Positions 16,804 through 25,108 are shown, counted from the stretch's first letter. The stretch is DNA of 61,555 nucleotides from Chloroflexi bacterium OLB15 (GCA_001567085.1 LMZS01000048.1:1-61555), one strand, 5' to 3'. Made by a program: numbers and translations. Notes: generated by a model not told the origin, from the sequence alone.

Positions 16804-17565
16804 ATGACTGTATCGAAACCTCGCCCCTCGCTCATGCAGCGCATCCGCGCAGTTGAACCCGCGCCGCCCTGGAACCTGACCTCTGTGCTGGTGGCTATGG
16901 TAGTGGCGATCCTCGCCTTTATCGGCGGCACTTTCGCCGCAGAAATCTGGCTCAGCGGGCAGTCTATCGCCCTGATCATCGGCTGGATCATCGGCGGCAT
17001 CATCACCATCATCTTCGTGCTGCAATCGCGCAAAACGCCAGAACAGCGGGCGGCGCTAAAATTGCAGTCTGGCGCTGCGCCGCTGCTGTTCATCATCTTC
17101 ATCAGCTTCGGGCTGGCGCTGGCGATTGACCTACTAAGCCTGCTGGTGACGGGGCAGTTTGTGCCAGCGCCAGCCCTTTTGAGCGCCGCTGTAGATCGCC
17201 AGAACACCGCCTTGCTGATCATTTCGGCTGTTTTCCTGCTGATTGTTCAGCCGGTTGCCGAAGAACTGGTATTTCGCGGGGTGGCATTCCCGGTGCTGCG
17301 GGTTGGCTTTGGCGCGTGGCCGGGGCTGATTGTAACGGCTGCCGCCAGCGCGATCTTTCACCTTCTGATTTTTCCGGCGGCTTACACCGTCGTGTTTCCA
17401 GATATGACTCCGGCGGCATCGCTGTGGTACAGCGGCATGAATCCGCTGCTGGCGGCGCTGGTCTTTGGTATCGTGCGCGCGGTCACAGGCAGCACCCGTT
17501 CAGCTATTGCCGCGCATTTCGCCTTCGCGCTGTTTGCCCTGTTCAAGCTGCTGATAGGATTTTGA
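16804..17565 (+). CDS. CPBP-family intramembrane protease
   Basis: A polytopic CAAX-protease/bacteriocin-processing (CPBP) family protein of 253 residues. The diagnostic EExxxR motif is PVAEELVFRGVAFPVL around residue 155. The second conserved His is in ASAIFHLLIF, and the terminal AAHFAFALFAL carries the third. Around seven hydrophobic segments are visible, beginning LTSVLVAMVVAILAFIGG. Bacterial members are glutamate intramembrane proteases, mostly of unknown substrate. ATG 16804 is preferred because the upstream extension reads as the end of the SDR remnant. The GTG of the next gene begins 3 nt after the stop. Confidence 0.88.
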   Translation: MTVSKPRPSLMQRIRAVEPAPPWNLTSVLVAMVVAILAFIGGTFAAEIWLSGQSIALIIGWIIGGIITIIFVLQSRKTPEQRAALKLQSGAAPLLFIIFISFGLALAIDLLSLLVTGQFVPAPALLSAAVDRQNTALLIISAVFLLIVQPVAEELVFRGVAFPVLRVGFGAWPGLIVTAAASAIFHLLIFPAAYTVVFPDMTPAASLWYSGMNPLLAALVFGIVRAVTGSTRSAIAAHFAFALFALFKLLIGF

Positions 17566-17567
17566 GC

Positions 17568-18101
17568 GTGTTCAAACTCGTCGTTGCTTCTAACAATCCG
17601 GTCAAGATTGGCGCCGCGCTGGCCGGTTTCCGGCAGATGTTCCCGGATCAGGAATACATCGCCGAAGGGTTATCCGTGCCTTCTGGCGTGAGCGTGCAGC
17701 CGATGACCGATAGCGAAACGCTGCAAGGCGCGCATAACCGCGCGGCTGCTGCAAAAGCAGCACAGCCAGATGCCGATTACTGGATCGGCATTGAGGGCGG
17801 CTGTGACGATGTGAACGGCGCGGTTGAGGTGTTCGCGTGGGTGGTGGTGCTGAACGGCGCAAAAGAAGGCAAAGCGCGTACCGGCATGTTTTACCTGCCA
17901 GAGTCGGTGGCGGCGCTGGTGCGGCAGGGGATTGAACTCGGTCACGCCGATGACATGGTATTTGGCCGCAGCAACAGCAAGCAAAGCGATGGCTCAGTGG
18001 GGCTGCTTACAGGTGGGCTGATTGACCGCGCCGCCTATTACACCCACGCGGTGATTCTGGCGCTGATTCCGTTCAAAAACCCTGAACTGGTGTTTCCATA
18101 A
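17568..18101 (+). CDS. yjjX: Inosine/xanthosine triphosphatase, YjjX family
   Basis: A house-cleaning NTPase of the DUF84/YjjX family that hydrolyses non-canonical purine NTPs (ITP, XTP). The start MFKLVVASNNPVKIGAALAGF and the block WIGIEGGCDD are characteristic, and RSNSKQSDGSVGLLTGGLIDR is the conserved C-terminal segment. At 177 residues it has family length. The GTG at 17568 is chosen because AGGA lies 9 nt upstream and it matches the family N-terminus. The frame is open upstream through the CPBP gene, but that part is a shadow. It is tightly coupled to the CPBP gene. Confidence 0.9.
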   Translation: MFKLVVASNNPVKIGAALAGFRQMFPDQEYIAEGLSVPSGVSVQPMTDSETLQGAHNRAAAAKAAQPDADYWIGIEGGCDDVNGAVEVFAWVVVLNGAKEGKARTGMFYLPESVAALVRQGIELGHADDMVFGRSNSKQSDGSVGLLTGGLIDRAAYYTHAVILALIPFKNPELVFP

Positions 18102-18117
18102 GGTCAGGATTGGCGCG

Positions 18118-18146
18118 TTGGTAGCACCACACAATTCGACTACAAT
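18118..18146 (+). promoter_or_regulatory. Promoter TTGGTA-17-TACAAT
   Basis: TTGGTA (18118-18123), a 17-bp spacer and TACAAT (18141-18146), ahead of the membrane-protein gene at 18183. Confidence 0.55.
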
Positions 18147-18182
18147 CTGATATATCACCCGGCTTACCCGCGAGATACCTGT

Positions 18183-18713
18183 ATGAATATTAAGCCGCAT
18201 GAAACTGAAGCCCGCAGCGGTGCCGAACTGGAATACCTGACTCTACGCGAAGAGGCCTTGCGCCGCAGCGAACAACGCCAATCGCTATTGAGTATCACGG
18301 TCACGCTGGCGGCGGCCTTTTTAGGCATCGGTTGGGGCACAGGTGGCGCGGTAGCGCTGATGATCTTCCCGCCGATGGCCGCGCTGCTGGCGCTGGTATG
18401 GGCGCAGAACGAAGTACATGTGCATCGCATCAATGTGTACATTCGCGAGCAGCTTTCACAGCGCGTTCCCGGCCTGATATGGGAGCAGTATCGCCGTGAA
18501 GATATGATGCGCCATCGCATCGGCAAGTTTCCGCTGGATATTCTGGCGGTAGGCGGCGTATTCATTGGCGCGCAAATCCTGGCGGTGGTATTAGCCGTCT
18601 TTCGTTTTGAAACCTATGATCTGGTGCAGTGGGTGCTGCTTATTGCCGACATCGGTTCAATCTTGCTGCTGTTGTGGACGCTGAATTATCTGCGGCGGCT
18701 GATCACGCAATAA
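18183..18713 (+). CDS. Hypothetical membrane protein
   Basis: A 176-residue protein that I do not recognise. A charged N-terminal segment (about 35 residues, predicted helical) leads into a hydrophobic hairpin at about 37-70 (LLSITVTLAAAFLGIGWG, then VALMIFPPMAALLALVW). A central amphipathic region (QNEVHVHRINVYIREQLSQR) and two further membrane spans near 121-141 and 148-168 follow. The layout (Arg/Glu-rich start, two helical hairpins) is like that of small integral proteins of unknown role. It has its own promoter and is followed by a VOC gene 31 bp away. Confidence 0.75.
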   Translation: MNIKPHETEARSGAELEYLTLREEALRRSEQRQSLLSITVTLAAAFLGIGWGTGGAVALMIFPPMAALLALVWAQNEVHVHRINVYIREQLSQRVPGLIWEQYRREDMMRHRIGKFPLDILAVGGVFIGAQILAVVLAVFRFETYDLVQWVLLIADIGSILLLLWTLNYLRRLITQ

Positions 18714-18744
18714 AACTTATCGCCTTCCAATACGCAGGTGTCTA

Positions 18745-19121
18745 ATGAATATTCAACGGCTGCATCACGCGCAGATCACCATCCCTAAAGGCATGGAAGA
18801 ACAGCGCGCGCGTTTTACTGCGGGGTGTTAGGCCTGCCAGAAATTGAAAAGCCAGCTTCCTTACAAGGGCGCGGCGGCTTCTGGGTGCAGGTGGGAGATC
18901 AGCAGGTGCATATCGGTACGGAAGCGGGTGTAGATCGGCTCGCGACTAAAGCGCATCTGGCCTATCAGGTGGATAATGTCCCCGCGTGGGAAAATATCCT
19001 GGGTGAACACGGCATCCAAATGGCGGAATCTATCCCGATCCCCGGCTTCAACCGCTTTGAATTCCGCGATCCGTTTGGCAACCGCGTCGAGTTCATTCAG
19101 CCGCTTGAGGAAACCGCATGA
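18745..19121 (+). pseudogene. VOC/glyoxalase-family protein, frameshifted
   Basis: The first reading frame starts MNIQRLHHAQITIPKGM with an AGGTG Shine-Dalgarno and ends at a stop near 18830. The second frame (from 18825) carries the rest, GLPEIEKPASLQGRGGFWVQ through FRDPFGNRVEFIQPLEE. Adding one base in the alternating GC run at 18804-18812 gives EQARAFYCGVLGLPEIEKP, the normal vicinal-oxygen-chelate domain, with a full length of 125 residues. His in HHAQITI and Glu in NRVEFI would be metal ligands. Since only one base is missing in a low-complexity run, a sequencing error is at least as likely as a real mutation. Confidence 0.75.
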
Positions 19122-19231
19122 ATAAGAACGAACCGTCTCATAAAAATGGCTCTGGCGGCTGGCGGCCTTATGAAAATGGCCTGACCATCGGCACGCGCGT
19201 CAAGTCGCTGTTAGTTTCAATATCCACATGA
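19118..19231 (+). pseudogene. Truncated ORF at deletion junction
   Basis: MNKNEPSHKNGSGGWRPYE begins a protein whose ATG overlaps the VOC stop by 4 nt. The segment GGWRPYENGLTIG looks like the conserved start of a short uncharacterised protein family; this is from memory, not searched. After residue 25 the frame runs into antisense of the nucleoside hydrolase and stops at 19229. The sequence therefore appears to join two truncated convergent genes near 19195. Confidence 0.45.
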
Positions 19232-20004
19232 TGCGTAGATTTGCGCGTGCAAATCGTCGGGTCAAGCGCAATCGCCATCGTCACCGGATCAGGCAGCCCC
19301 AACCCCGGATCGCCGGACTGATTTAGGTTGGCTTCCAACGCGCGGCGGTTGCAATCCATCGCAAATTCAGCGAGATCAGTTTCAAACCCGCGCACCATGG
19401 CGATTTCGTCCAGCGAAAGATTGGCATCAAAGCGGCACAACTCCCAGCCAACCATCTCAATCGGCAGGCCAGAATGAAACACGATGCGCGCGGCTTCAGG
19501 GTCTACCCAGATGTTGAATTCAGCGGCGGGGGTGACGTTGCCGATGGTATTGGCTGCCCCGCCCATCAGCACGCAGCGGCTCACATTCTTCACAATATCT
19601 GGCGCTTTGCTAACCGCCATCGCCACATTGGTTAATGGGCCTAGCGTGACCAGCACAATGCCGGGGTTTTCGCGAATCACGCGGATCAGCGCGTCTACGG
19701 CGTGTTCGCTCTGCGCGGCGCGCTTCGGCGGCGGGTAGTTCATTTCGCCCAGCCCATCGCGGCCATGAAACCAATCGCCGTATTCCATGATGCGAATCAG
19801 CGGCCTATCAGCGCCGGGGTAAACGGGCACATCCGATCCGCACAATTCGGATGTGTACAGCGCGTTGATCGTACACTGTTCCAGCGGCACGTTTCCGGCA
19901 ACAGTAGTGATCGCCTTCACCTCCACATCCGGCGCGCGCAGCGCCATGATCAGGGCTACAGCATCGTCAGAAGCAGTATCGGTATCAATAATGAATGAAC
20001 GCAT
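19168..20004 (-). CDS. Inosine-uridine-type nucleoside hydrolase, C-truncated
   Basis: A nucleoside N-ribohydrolase homologue with the calcium-binding IIDTDTASDDAVAL motif at the start. The loops TLGPLTNVA and FNIWVDPEAARIV are conserved, and PDPVTMAIALDP carries the late Asp. Cleavage of N-glycosidic bonds of (deoxy)ribonucleosides is the family reaction. The protein has 278 residues against about 310 usual. After HHVDIETNSDLTR the frame reads VPMVRPFS, where the family continues another strand and helix. The C-terminus has thus been replaced by the antisense of the truncated ORF at 19118. Activity may be reduced or lost. Confidence 0.85.
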   Translation of the reverse strand: MRSFIIDTDTASDDAVALIMALRAPDVEVKAITTVAGNVPLEQCTINALYTSELCGSDVPVYPGADRPLIRIMEYGDWFHGRDGLGEMNYPPPKRAAQSEHAVDALIRVIRENPGIVLVTLGPLTNVAMAVSKAPDIVKNVSRCVLMGGAANTIGNVTPAAEFNIWVDPEAARIVFHSGLPIEMVGWELCRFDANLSLDEIAMVRGFETDLAEFAMDCNRRALEANLNQSGDPGLGLPDPVTMAIALDPTICTRKSTHHVDIETNSDLTRVPMVRPFS

Positions 20005-20069
20005 ATGTGTTTTTCCTTAAGTAAGCAGCTAACCCCACACCGCCCCGCTTTCCCCGAACATGGAGACGA

Positions 20070-20096
20070 TAAAGGCAGCCTGTAAGGTCGCCTTTA
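20070..20096 (-). terminator. Hairpin between GNAT and hydrolase genes
   Basis: Stem TAAAGGC (20070-20076) / GCCTTTA (20090-20096), 7 bp perfect with a 13-nt loop. It sits in a 230-bp gap where I see no gene. It could end the upstream minus-strand operon. Confidence 0.3.
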
Positions 20097-20234
20097 CGCC
20101 GCGCGGCAGCACAAATCTTAATGTAGGCTCAAGATATTACCCGATTCAACGGCAGATATGGTTACGTATTTTGCGCGAGAAATGCAGCCTTGACGATCCT
20201 GTTCGGGCATCACCGTCAGCAGCGAGCGCGCAGG

Positions 20235-20810
20235 TCATGATGTCGCCTCTCCCGCCAGTTTCGCCGCATACTCGCGCGCTAACATGCTATAGCAAACCAT
20301 ATCGAAGGCCTGCCCGTCGCGTAAAATCGCCTCCCGCCACACGCCTTCGCGCGTAAAACCCAACCGTTCATACAGTTTGGCAGCACGCTCGTTATATGAA
20401 AAAACAGTCAACTGTACGCGATGCAGATTGATCTCATGGAAGCAAAAGCGTAAAAGCAGCCTCATTACTTCCTCGCCATACCCCTGCCCCCGATGCGCTG
20501 GATCGCCAAAAGCGATACTGAGCCAGCCGTTGCGGTTATTCCAGCTAATGCCGTCTACGGCGCAAATGCCGATCATCTCATCGGTATGATGCTGGCGAAT
20601 GGCAAACGGGAAAGCGATATTCGATTTATCATCTTCATCAAACTGCTGGCGCACCCGATGGATAGAGCGCGGCACAGCGGCATTAGCGTCGTACTGGCGC
20701 ACAAATTCGCTGTCTTCATACCAGTGCATGAATACAAACGTGTCTTCCTGTCGCAGCGCGGTCAGGCGAATTCGCGGGCCAGAAAACAGCGGCACATCTG
20801 AAATGGTCAT
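20235..20810 (-). CDS. GNAT acetyltransferase, RimJ/RimL-like
   Basis: A 191-residue GNAT protein beginning MTISDVPLFSGPRIRLTALR, typical of the RimJ/RimL type. The acetyl-CoA binding loop is FGDPAHRGQGYGEEVMRLLL, and the C-terminal NERAAKLYERLGFTREGVWR is the conserved motif B. Members acetylate protein N-termini, amino acids or antibiotics; no substrate can be assigned. Its ATG overlaps the stop of the upstream membrane-protein gene by 4 nt (ATGA), so the two are translationally coupled. Confidence 0.88.
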   Translation of the reverse strand: MTISDVPLFSGPRIRLTALRQEDTFVFMHWYEDSEFVRQYDANAAVPRSIHRVRQQFDEDDKSNIAFPFAIRQHHTDEMIGICAVDGISWNNRNGWLSIAFGDPAHRGQGYGEEVMRLLLRFCFHEINLHRVQLTVFSYNERAAKLYERLGFTREGVWREAILRDGQAFDMVCYSMLAREYAAKLAGEATS

Positions 20811-21439
20811 GTCGGCACGGCCTTTCTACGGCGGCGAACAATGCGATACAGAGCATATCCCAGCCCCGCGCCAATCCCCAAAACCACATAGCCCGCAAAC
20901 AGCAGGAAGGGCAGGCTGCGCGCGGTATCCACCGCCCAATCCCGCCAGACGAAAGCGCAGCTCAATTCGGGAATCCCCGCCCCGGCGGTGGCAATAATTT
21001 GGGGTTCAGCGCCTTCCCCCGCCAGCACAATGGCCGCCATGCCCGGCTGATTCACCCCCGGCTCGCCTGCCAGTACCGAGCGCGTCAACTGCACCGTTTG
21101 CAGCCATTGATAGGCGCTGCCGTTATACGCCACATTTGCCCGCACCAGCTCACTGAACATAACTGGCTGAATATCAGGGTATGCCGCAGTTAATGCCGCC
21201 TGAATATCCCGCGCTGCCGTTTCAGCCGCGTAGCTGGCAGAGTCAAACAGATTAAGGCGAGATGCGCCGTGCTGGTTAAGCAGCCCGGCAGCTTCGCAGG
21301 CAGCAGGCGCGCTCTGCGGGTTGGATGAGGGAATCATCCACCACTGCCACGCCAGCAGCGGGCGCGACACGCTGACCGCCAGCCAGAGAAAAAGGGCAAA
21401 GCCAACCAGCGCGGCAGTTAGCAAGAGGGTACGTTTCAC
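20807..21439 (-). CDS. Hypothetical membrane-anchored protein
   Basis: A 210-residue protein with an N-terminal membrane segment (LLLTAALVGFALFLWLAVSV), an extracytoplasmic domain of about 150 residues, and a C-terminal span LLFAGYVVLGIGAGLGYAL followed by a positively charged tail (RIVRRRRKAVPT). Two cysteines (in PAACEAAG and ELSCAFVW) lie in the external domain and may form a disulfide. No recognisable enzymatic motif was seen. It is overlapped at its end by a GNAT acetyltransferase gene. The function is unknown. Confidence 0.75.
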   Translation of the reverse strand: MKRTLLLTAALVGFALFLWLAVSVSRPLLAWQWWMIPSSNPQSAPAACEAAGLLNQHGASRLNLFDSASYAAETAARDIQAALTAAYPDIQPVMFSELVRANVAYNGSAYQWLQTVQLTRSVLAGEPGVNQPGMAAIVLAGEGAEPQIIATAGAGIPELSCAFVWRDWAVDTARSLPFLLFAGYVVLGIGAGLGYALYRIVRRRRKAVPT

Positions 21440-21591
21440 TGAGCAACATCCTCGATATTGCCAGAAATGAGATCGCGAGAACTTAGGGAATCACAAACGT
21501 CAGGCGCGGTGCGCCCCTGTAAACACCTGCAAGATTCGCCAGCGGCTATCCTCTTTTCTCCGGCAAGGATGGCAGAGGTGAAAGCCATCCA

Positions 21592-22785
21592 TCAGCCAAA
21601 CGCAGCGCCGGGAAACAGCCACGCGAACGCTTCTGGCAGCACGCTGCGGAAACCAACCAGCGAATGACCGCTGCCGATTTCAACAAATTTCAGGTCAAGA
21701 TCGCGCCGTCCAGCCAGCTTTTGGCGCAGGTTCTGGGCAGGCCGCGTAAAACGGCTCTTCGCCTCATAACGCCCGACAGAAGTGAAGATGCGTTTGGGCA
21801 GTGCGGGGCTGGTTTCATAGCGGCGATTCAAGTCTTGCGTTACTTCAGCATTCGCGCCTTTTGCGCTCAGCGGTGGTGAAATCGCCATCATTCGCGAAAA
21901 CATGGATGGGCTGCGTGCCGCTGCCGACATAGCGGCCACTGCACCTTCGTCCACCCCGCCAATGCCCACACGCCCGCTGTCTACGTAATAGCGGGTTTGA
22001 ATATAGGGAATCAATTCCGTGAGCAAAAAGACCGTGAACTGCTCGCCATCGAAATATTCTTTGGTGCGGCCTTCGCCTTCCGCGCTCTGGATCATGGCGA
22101 TGACGGTGGGCATCATGCGCTGGTGCTTGATCAGCGCATCTGCGATATACGGCGCTTGCAGCGGGCCTGCCATCCACTGGCCGTCATTCAAGATCAACAA
22201 AGGGTGTACCGATCCGGAGCCATAGCCCGGCGGGGTATAGACCCACAGCTTACGGTTGCGAAAACCGATCTCCTCGCTGGCTATATCATGCTCGTAAATC
22301 TTGCCGCGCGTCACTGCGCCGAAAGCCGACCAATCGGGGAATGGCCGCGCGGTAGGCATCCGCAGCACCGAAACATCCATCTGCGCGGTTTGCATCTTCA
22401 GCGGATTCAGCGCGTCGGTGCCCCAATGCCGCGCCACACGCCCCACCAGATCGCGATCTCCAGCGAGCGGGGTCATCGGGTCGTCAATCACGATCATGTA
22501 GTCCAGCAGATCATCTGGTCTGAAGGTTTCGGTCACATACCAAAGGCGCGTGCCAATCAGATTGGACATTGGCGCAAATGGCGGGTCGCCAGGCAGTGTA
22601 TCAAGGTTGAGCGCGGCGCTGGTCGTCCCTTGACGATCCAGCACAAACGTCGCCTTGTCGCCTTCCACCCAGGGCCAGACGGTGCGTTCTTCCAACAGCG
22701 CATCAACCAGCGCCTGACGATCAATGTCATTCGACGTGGCTTTCGCCTCCTGAAGGAATGAGTCGAAGGATGTCCATTCAGCCAT
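21592..22785 (-). CDS. Fes-like esterase-fold protein, Asp at nucleophile
   Basis: A 397-residue protein with the organisation of enterochelin-esterase-like hydrolases. An N-terminal beta-sandwich of about 150 residues contains TRLWYVTETFRPDDLLDYMI. A short linker follows, then an alpha/beta hydrolase domain starting KLWVYTPPGYGSGSVHPLLI with LNDGQWMAG. The nucleophile elbow is RVGIGGVDEGAVAAM, where the family has GxSxG, so the serine is replaced by Asp279. The expected late His is present (IGSGHSLVGFRSVLPEA). Either the protein is a non-hydrolytic relative or it uses Asp as nucleophile, as haloalkane dehalogenases do. Family assignment rests on the overall pattern and is good, activity is open. 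Confidence 0.8.
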   Translation of the reverse strand: MAEWTSFDSFLQEAKATSNDIDRQALVDALLEERTVWPWVEGDKATFVLDRQGTTSAALNLDTLPGDPPFAPMSNLIGTRLWYVTETFRPDDLLDYMIVIDDPMTPLAGDRDLVGRVARHWGTDALNPLKMQTAQMDVSVLRMPTARPFPDWSAFGAVTRGKIYEHDIASEEIGFRNRKLWVYTPPGYGSGSVHPLLILNDGQWMAGPLQAPYIADALIKHQRMMPTVIAMIQSAEGEGRTKEYFDGEQFTVFLLTELIPYIQTRYYVDSGRVGIGGVDEGAVAAMSAAARSPSMFSRMMAISPPLSAKGANAEVTQDLNRRYETSPALPKRIFTSVGRYEAKSRFTRPAQNLRQKLAGRRDLDLKFVEIGSGHSLVGFRSVLPEAFAWLFPGAAFG

Positions 22786-22883
22786 CTCTGAAGGCTCCTG
22801 AGTGAGAAATATCCAGTATACATGCCGATTGTAACATCTTAAGGCAGTTGTACCAGCAAGCCGGCACAGTCAAGCATCCTGAA

Positions 22884-23357
22884 TTATGGCGTTACCGTTT
22901 CTTTATCCGGATGTACCAGCAGGGTCGGCACCTGCGCGCATTCCATCACCGCCCGCGCAACGCTGCCAAAAATCATACGCGCAAGGCCTGTGCGCCCGTG
23001 TGTGCTCATCACCACCAGATCAATATTAGAGGCGCGCACATAATTACAGATGCTCGCCGCCGCGTCTGAGCCGTCCACGACTTCATATTGCGTCGTGATG
23101 CCGCTTTCACGCAGTTCGTTACACAGGCCGCTCAGGTACAAGATGCGCGACTGCCGTAGTTCATCCAGCGCCGATTGTTGGCCTGCCAGCGCCAGTTCAG
23201 ATGTATAAGTTTGAGCAGGCGCAGAGAAAATACTCAGCAGAATAAGTTCTGACTTGTTGCTCATGGCGATATCTACGGCATGGGGCAGCGCCCGTTGTGA
23301 CCAGCCCGATCCATCCAGCGGCACTAATATCTTTTGGTAGCGGGTCATCGGGGACAT
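22884..23357 (-). CDS. Universal stress protein (UspA family)
   Basis: A 157-residue single-domain universal stress protein. The N-terminal strand KILVPLDGSGWSQRALPHAV and the ATP-binding pattern STHGRTGLARMIFGSVARAV (GxxG-N9-GS) are intact, so it is of the ATP-binding type. ATG at 23357 is chosen because GAGAGG lies 7 nt upstream, giving MSPMTRYQ. An earlier in-frame ATG at 23372 is possible. It is transcribed divergently from the PucC-like transporter gene with a 193-bp gap. Confidence 0.9.
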   Translation of the reverse strand: MSPMTRYQKILVPLDGSGWSQRALPHAVDIAMSNKSELILLSIFSAPAQTYTSELALAGQQSALDELRQSRILYLSGLCNELRESGITTQYEVVDGSDAAASICNYVRASNIDLVVMSTHGRTGLARMIFGSVARAVMECAQVPTLLVHPDKETVTP

Positions 23358-23550
23358 GCGAAATCCTCTCAAAAAGCAATCGGGTCGCGTGATAATGCGT
23401 TTTTCTAATTGTATAAGATTTCGCGCCGTTCGCCGAAGAGTGCTGGAACGCCCCTCCGCTCGCTAATCTTCTGCAACTTGATCTCGCCGCCAAAATCAAT
23501 ATAATCCTCCGGCAAAATCTACGTAAAACTATAAAATTCGAGACGCATAT

Positions 23551-24972
23551 ATGGAAAATTCCCTGCCGCCTTCGGCATTGAACGCCGCTGATGCGCCACA
23601 AACTGCCCCAAACCTGACTATCGCGAGTAACTTGAAAATCGGGCTTTTTCATCTTGGTTCGGGCATGGCCGATGTGATGACAACCGGCATCTGGAACCGC
23701 ATCATGATCAGCGATCTTGGCTTCAACGCCACGCCGATTGGCCTGCTGGTAGCGCTGCGCTACTTCCTTGCGCCGCTCGGTGTATGGGCTGGTCATAAAA
23801 GCGACGAGCGCTCATTTTTTGGCTATCGCCGCCTGTTCTGGATTTGGCTTGGCCGCGCCATGATGGTGCTAAGCACGCTGATGCTCGGTTTCACCACCGC
23901 CAATCTCGCGCGTGGGATGGAAGCCACCGCCGTGACGTGGATCACGCTGGCGGCTACCTTGCTCATTTTCAGCCTCGGCACCGCGATTTCCGGCAGCACC
24001 TTTCTGGCTTTAGTCTATGATCGCGCCGCCGAAAGCCAGCGCACCCGCGCGGTGGGCATCGTGTGGACATTCCTGCTCGTCGGCTTCACCATCGCTGGCA
24101 TTTTCTTCGGCATTCTGCTGCCTTCAGGTGAAGGCGAAGCGGGCGGCAGTTACACGCCTGAAACGCTGCAAAATCTATTTCTGATCGCGGCGCTGGTGCT
24201 GGGCGCGCTGTGGTTCATCTCGCTGCTAGGCGAAGAAAAGCGCAATACGGCAGCCATCAGCAGGCAGGATGAGCGCGAAAAAGCGCCGTCTATCCTCTCT
24301 GATCTGAAACATGCATGGCGCAGCCCGTCTATGCGCTTCTTCTTCTGGTATCTGGTGCTTTCGATGATATTTGCCTTCTCGCAAGACCTGATCCTTGAGC
24401 CATTTGCCGGTGATGTGTTTGATATGCCTGCGCGCACCACCACCCGCTTCGCCGCCTACTGGGGCAGCATGGCAATTTTAGGCACGGTTGTGTTCATCTT
24501 CCTCTCGCGCCGTTACAAGCGGCTGACCAACACCGTGATGAATTACATCGGCGTCACCGTCCTGCTGATCACCTTCCTGCTGTTCGCGCTGTCCTCAATA
24601 GCCAATATTCGCGGTCTGGTCACACCTGCCCTGATCACGCTGGGCATCGGGCTGGGTATCTGGAACGTAGGCACGCTGGGCATGATGATGGATATGAGTC
24701 CGTTTGGCAAAGCCGGAACTTTTCTTGGCTTCTGGTCGCTGGTGGTCACTTTTGCGCGGGGTTTCGGCGTCTCTGGCGGCGGCATTCTTCGTGACATATT
24801 CCTGAGCATTGGCGATACCCACGCGATGGCTTACGGGCTGGTGTTCCTCACCGGCGCGGTTGGGTTAGGGGCTGCCTTGTTTATGCTCAGCCGGGTGAAC
24901 GTGCGCGCCTTTAAGGAAGCCGAAGAGCAGCCCGCTGAGGTTGAAGCTGTATTTGCCGGCGGGTTAGATTGA
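23551..24972 (+). CDS. PucC/LhaA-like major facilitator (BCD family)
   Basis: A 473-residue polytopic membrane protein of the bacteriochlorophyll-delivery (BCD, PucC/LhaA) branch of the major facilitator superfamily. The diagnostic start is GLFHLGSGMADVMTTGIWNR, with IGLLVALRYFLAPLGVWAGH as the loop 2-3 motif. Further TM segments (FLALVYDRAAESQRTRAVGI) show the BCD pattern. In phototrophs these proteins help assemble light-harvesting complexes. Homologues also occur in non-phototrophs. No bch, puf, puc or csm gene is visible in this window, so it cannot establish phototrophy. A terminator-like hairpin follows at 24990. Whether it transports pigment precursors is inference. Confidence 0.82.
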   Translation: MENSLPPSALNAADAPQTAPNLTIASNLKIGLFHLGSGMADVMTTGIWNRIMISDLGFNATPIGLLVALRYFLAPLGVWAGHKSDERSFFGYRRLFWIWLGRAMMVLSTLMLGFTTANLARGMEATAVTWITLAATLLIFSLGTAISGSTFLALVYDRAAESQRTRAVGIVWTFLLVGFTIAGIFFGILLPSGEGEAGGSYTPETLQNLFLIAALVLGALWFISLLGEEKRNTAAISRQDEREKAPSILSDLKHAWRSPSMRFFFWYLVLSMIFAFSQDLILEPFAGDVFDMPARTTTRFAAYWGSMAILGTVVFIFLSRRYKRLTNTVMNYIGVTVLLITFLLFALSSIANIRGLVTPALITLGIGLGIWNVGTLGMMMDMSPFGKAGTFLGFWSLVVTFARGFGVSGGGILRDIFLSIGDTHAMAYGLVFLTGAVGLGAALFMLSRVNVRAFKEAEEQPAEVEAVFAGGLD

Positions 24973-24989
24973 GGCAGCAGTGTTGAAAG

Positions 24990-25022
24990 GGGATTGTAAA
25001 GTGATAGCCCTCTTGCAATCCC
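24990..25022 (+). terminator. Hairpin after PucC-like gene
   Basis: GGGATTG (24990-24996) / CAATCCC (25016-25022), followed by a pyrimidine tract with TTT. The 3' arm overlaps the -35 box of the hisS leader promoter. Confidence 0.5.
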
Positions 25023-25041
25023 TTTCCTCTTTTCCTATACT
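25013..25041 (+). promoter_or_regulatory. hisS leader promoter TTGCAA-17-TATACT
   Basis: TTGCAA (25013-25018), exactly 17 bp, TATACT (25036-25041). This is among the best sigma70-type matches in the window. Transcription should begin near 25048, only about 4 nt before the leader-peptide ATG. Confidence 0.7.
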
Positions 25042-25051
25042 TAACAACATT

Positions 25052-25108
25052 ATGAACACAAAAACCCTGCAACTTCACCACCATCACGGCATAGTTCAAG
25101 CGCGTTAG
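25052..25108 (+). CDS. Histidine leader peptide of hisS attenuator
   Basis: An 18-codon frame reads MNTKTLQLHHHHGIVQAR then TAG. Four consecutive His codons (CAC CAC CAT CAC, 25076-25087) are the sensing run, by analogy with the enterobacterial hisL leader with seven His codons. It lies between a strong promoter and a GC-rich U-tract hairpin ahead of hisS. When charged His-tRNA is scarce, a ribosome should stall at these codons. No Shine-Dalgarno is visible, and the start is about 4 nt from the predicted transcription start, so leaderless initiation is likely. The short length makes chance possible in isolation. The position directly before hisS makes chance very unlikely. Confidence 0.8.
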   Translation: MNTKTLQLHHHHGIVQAR

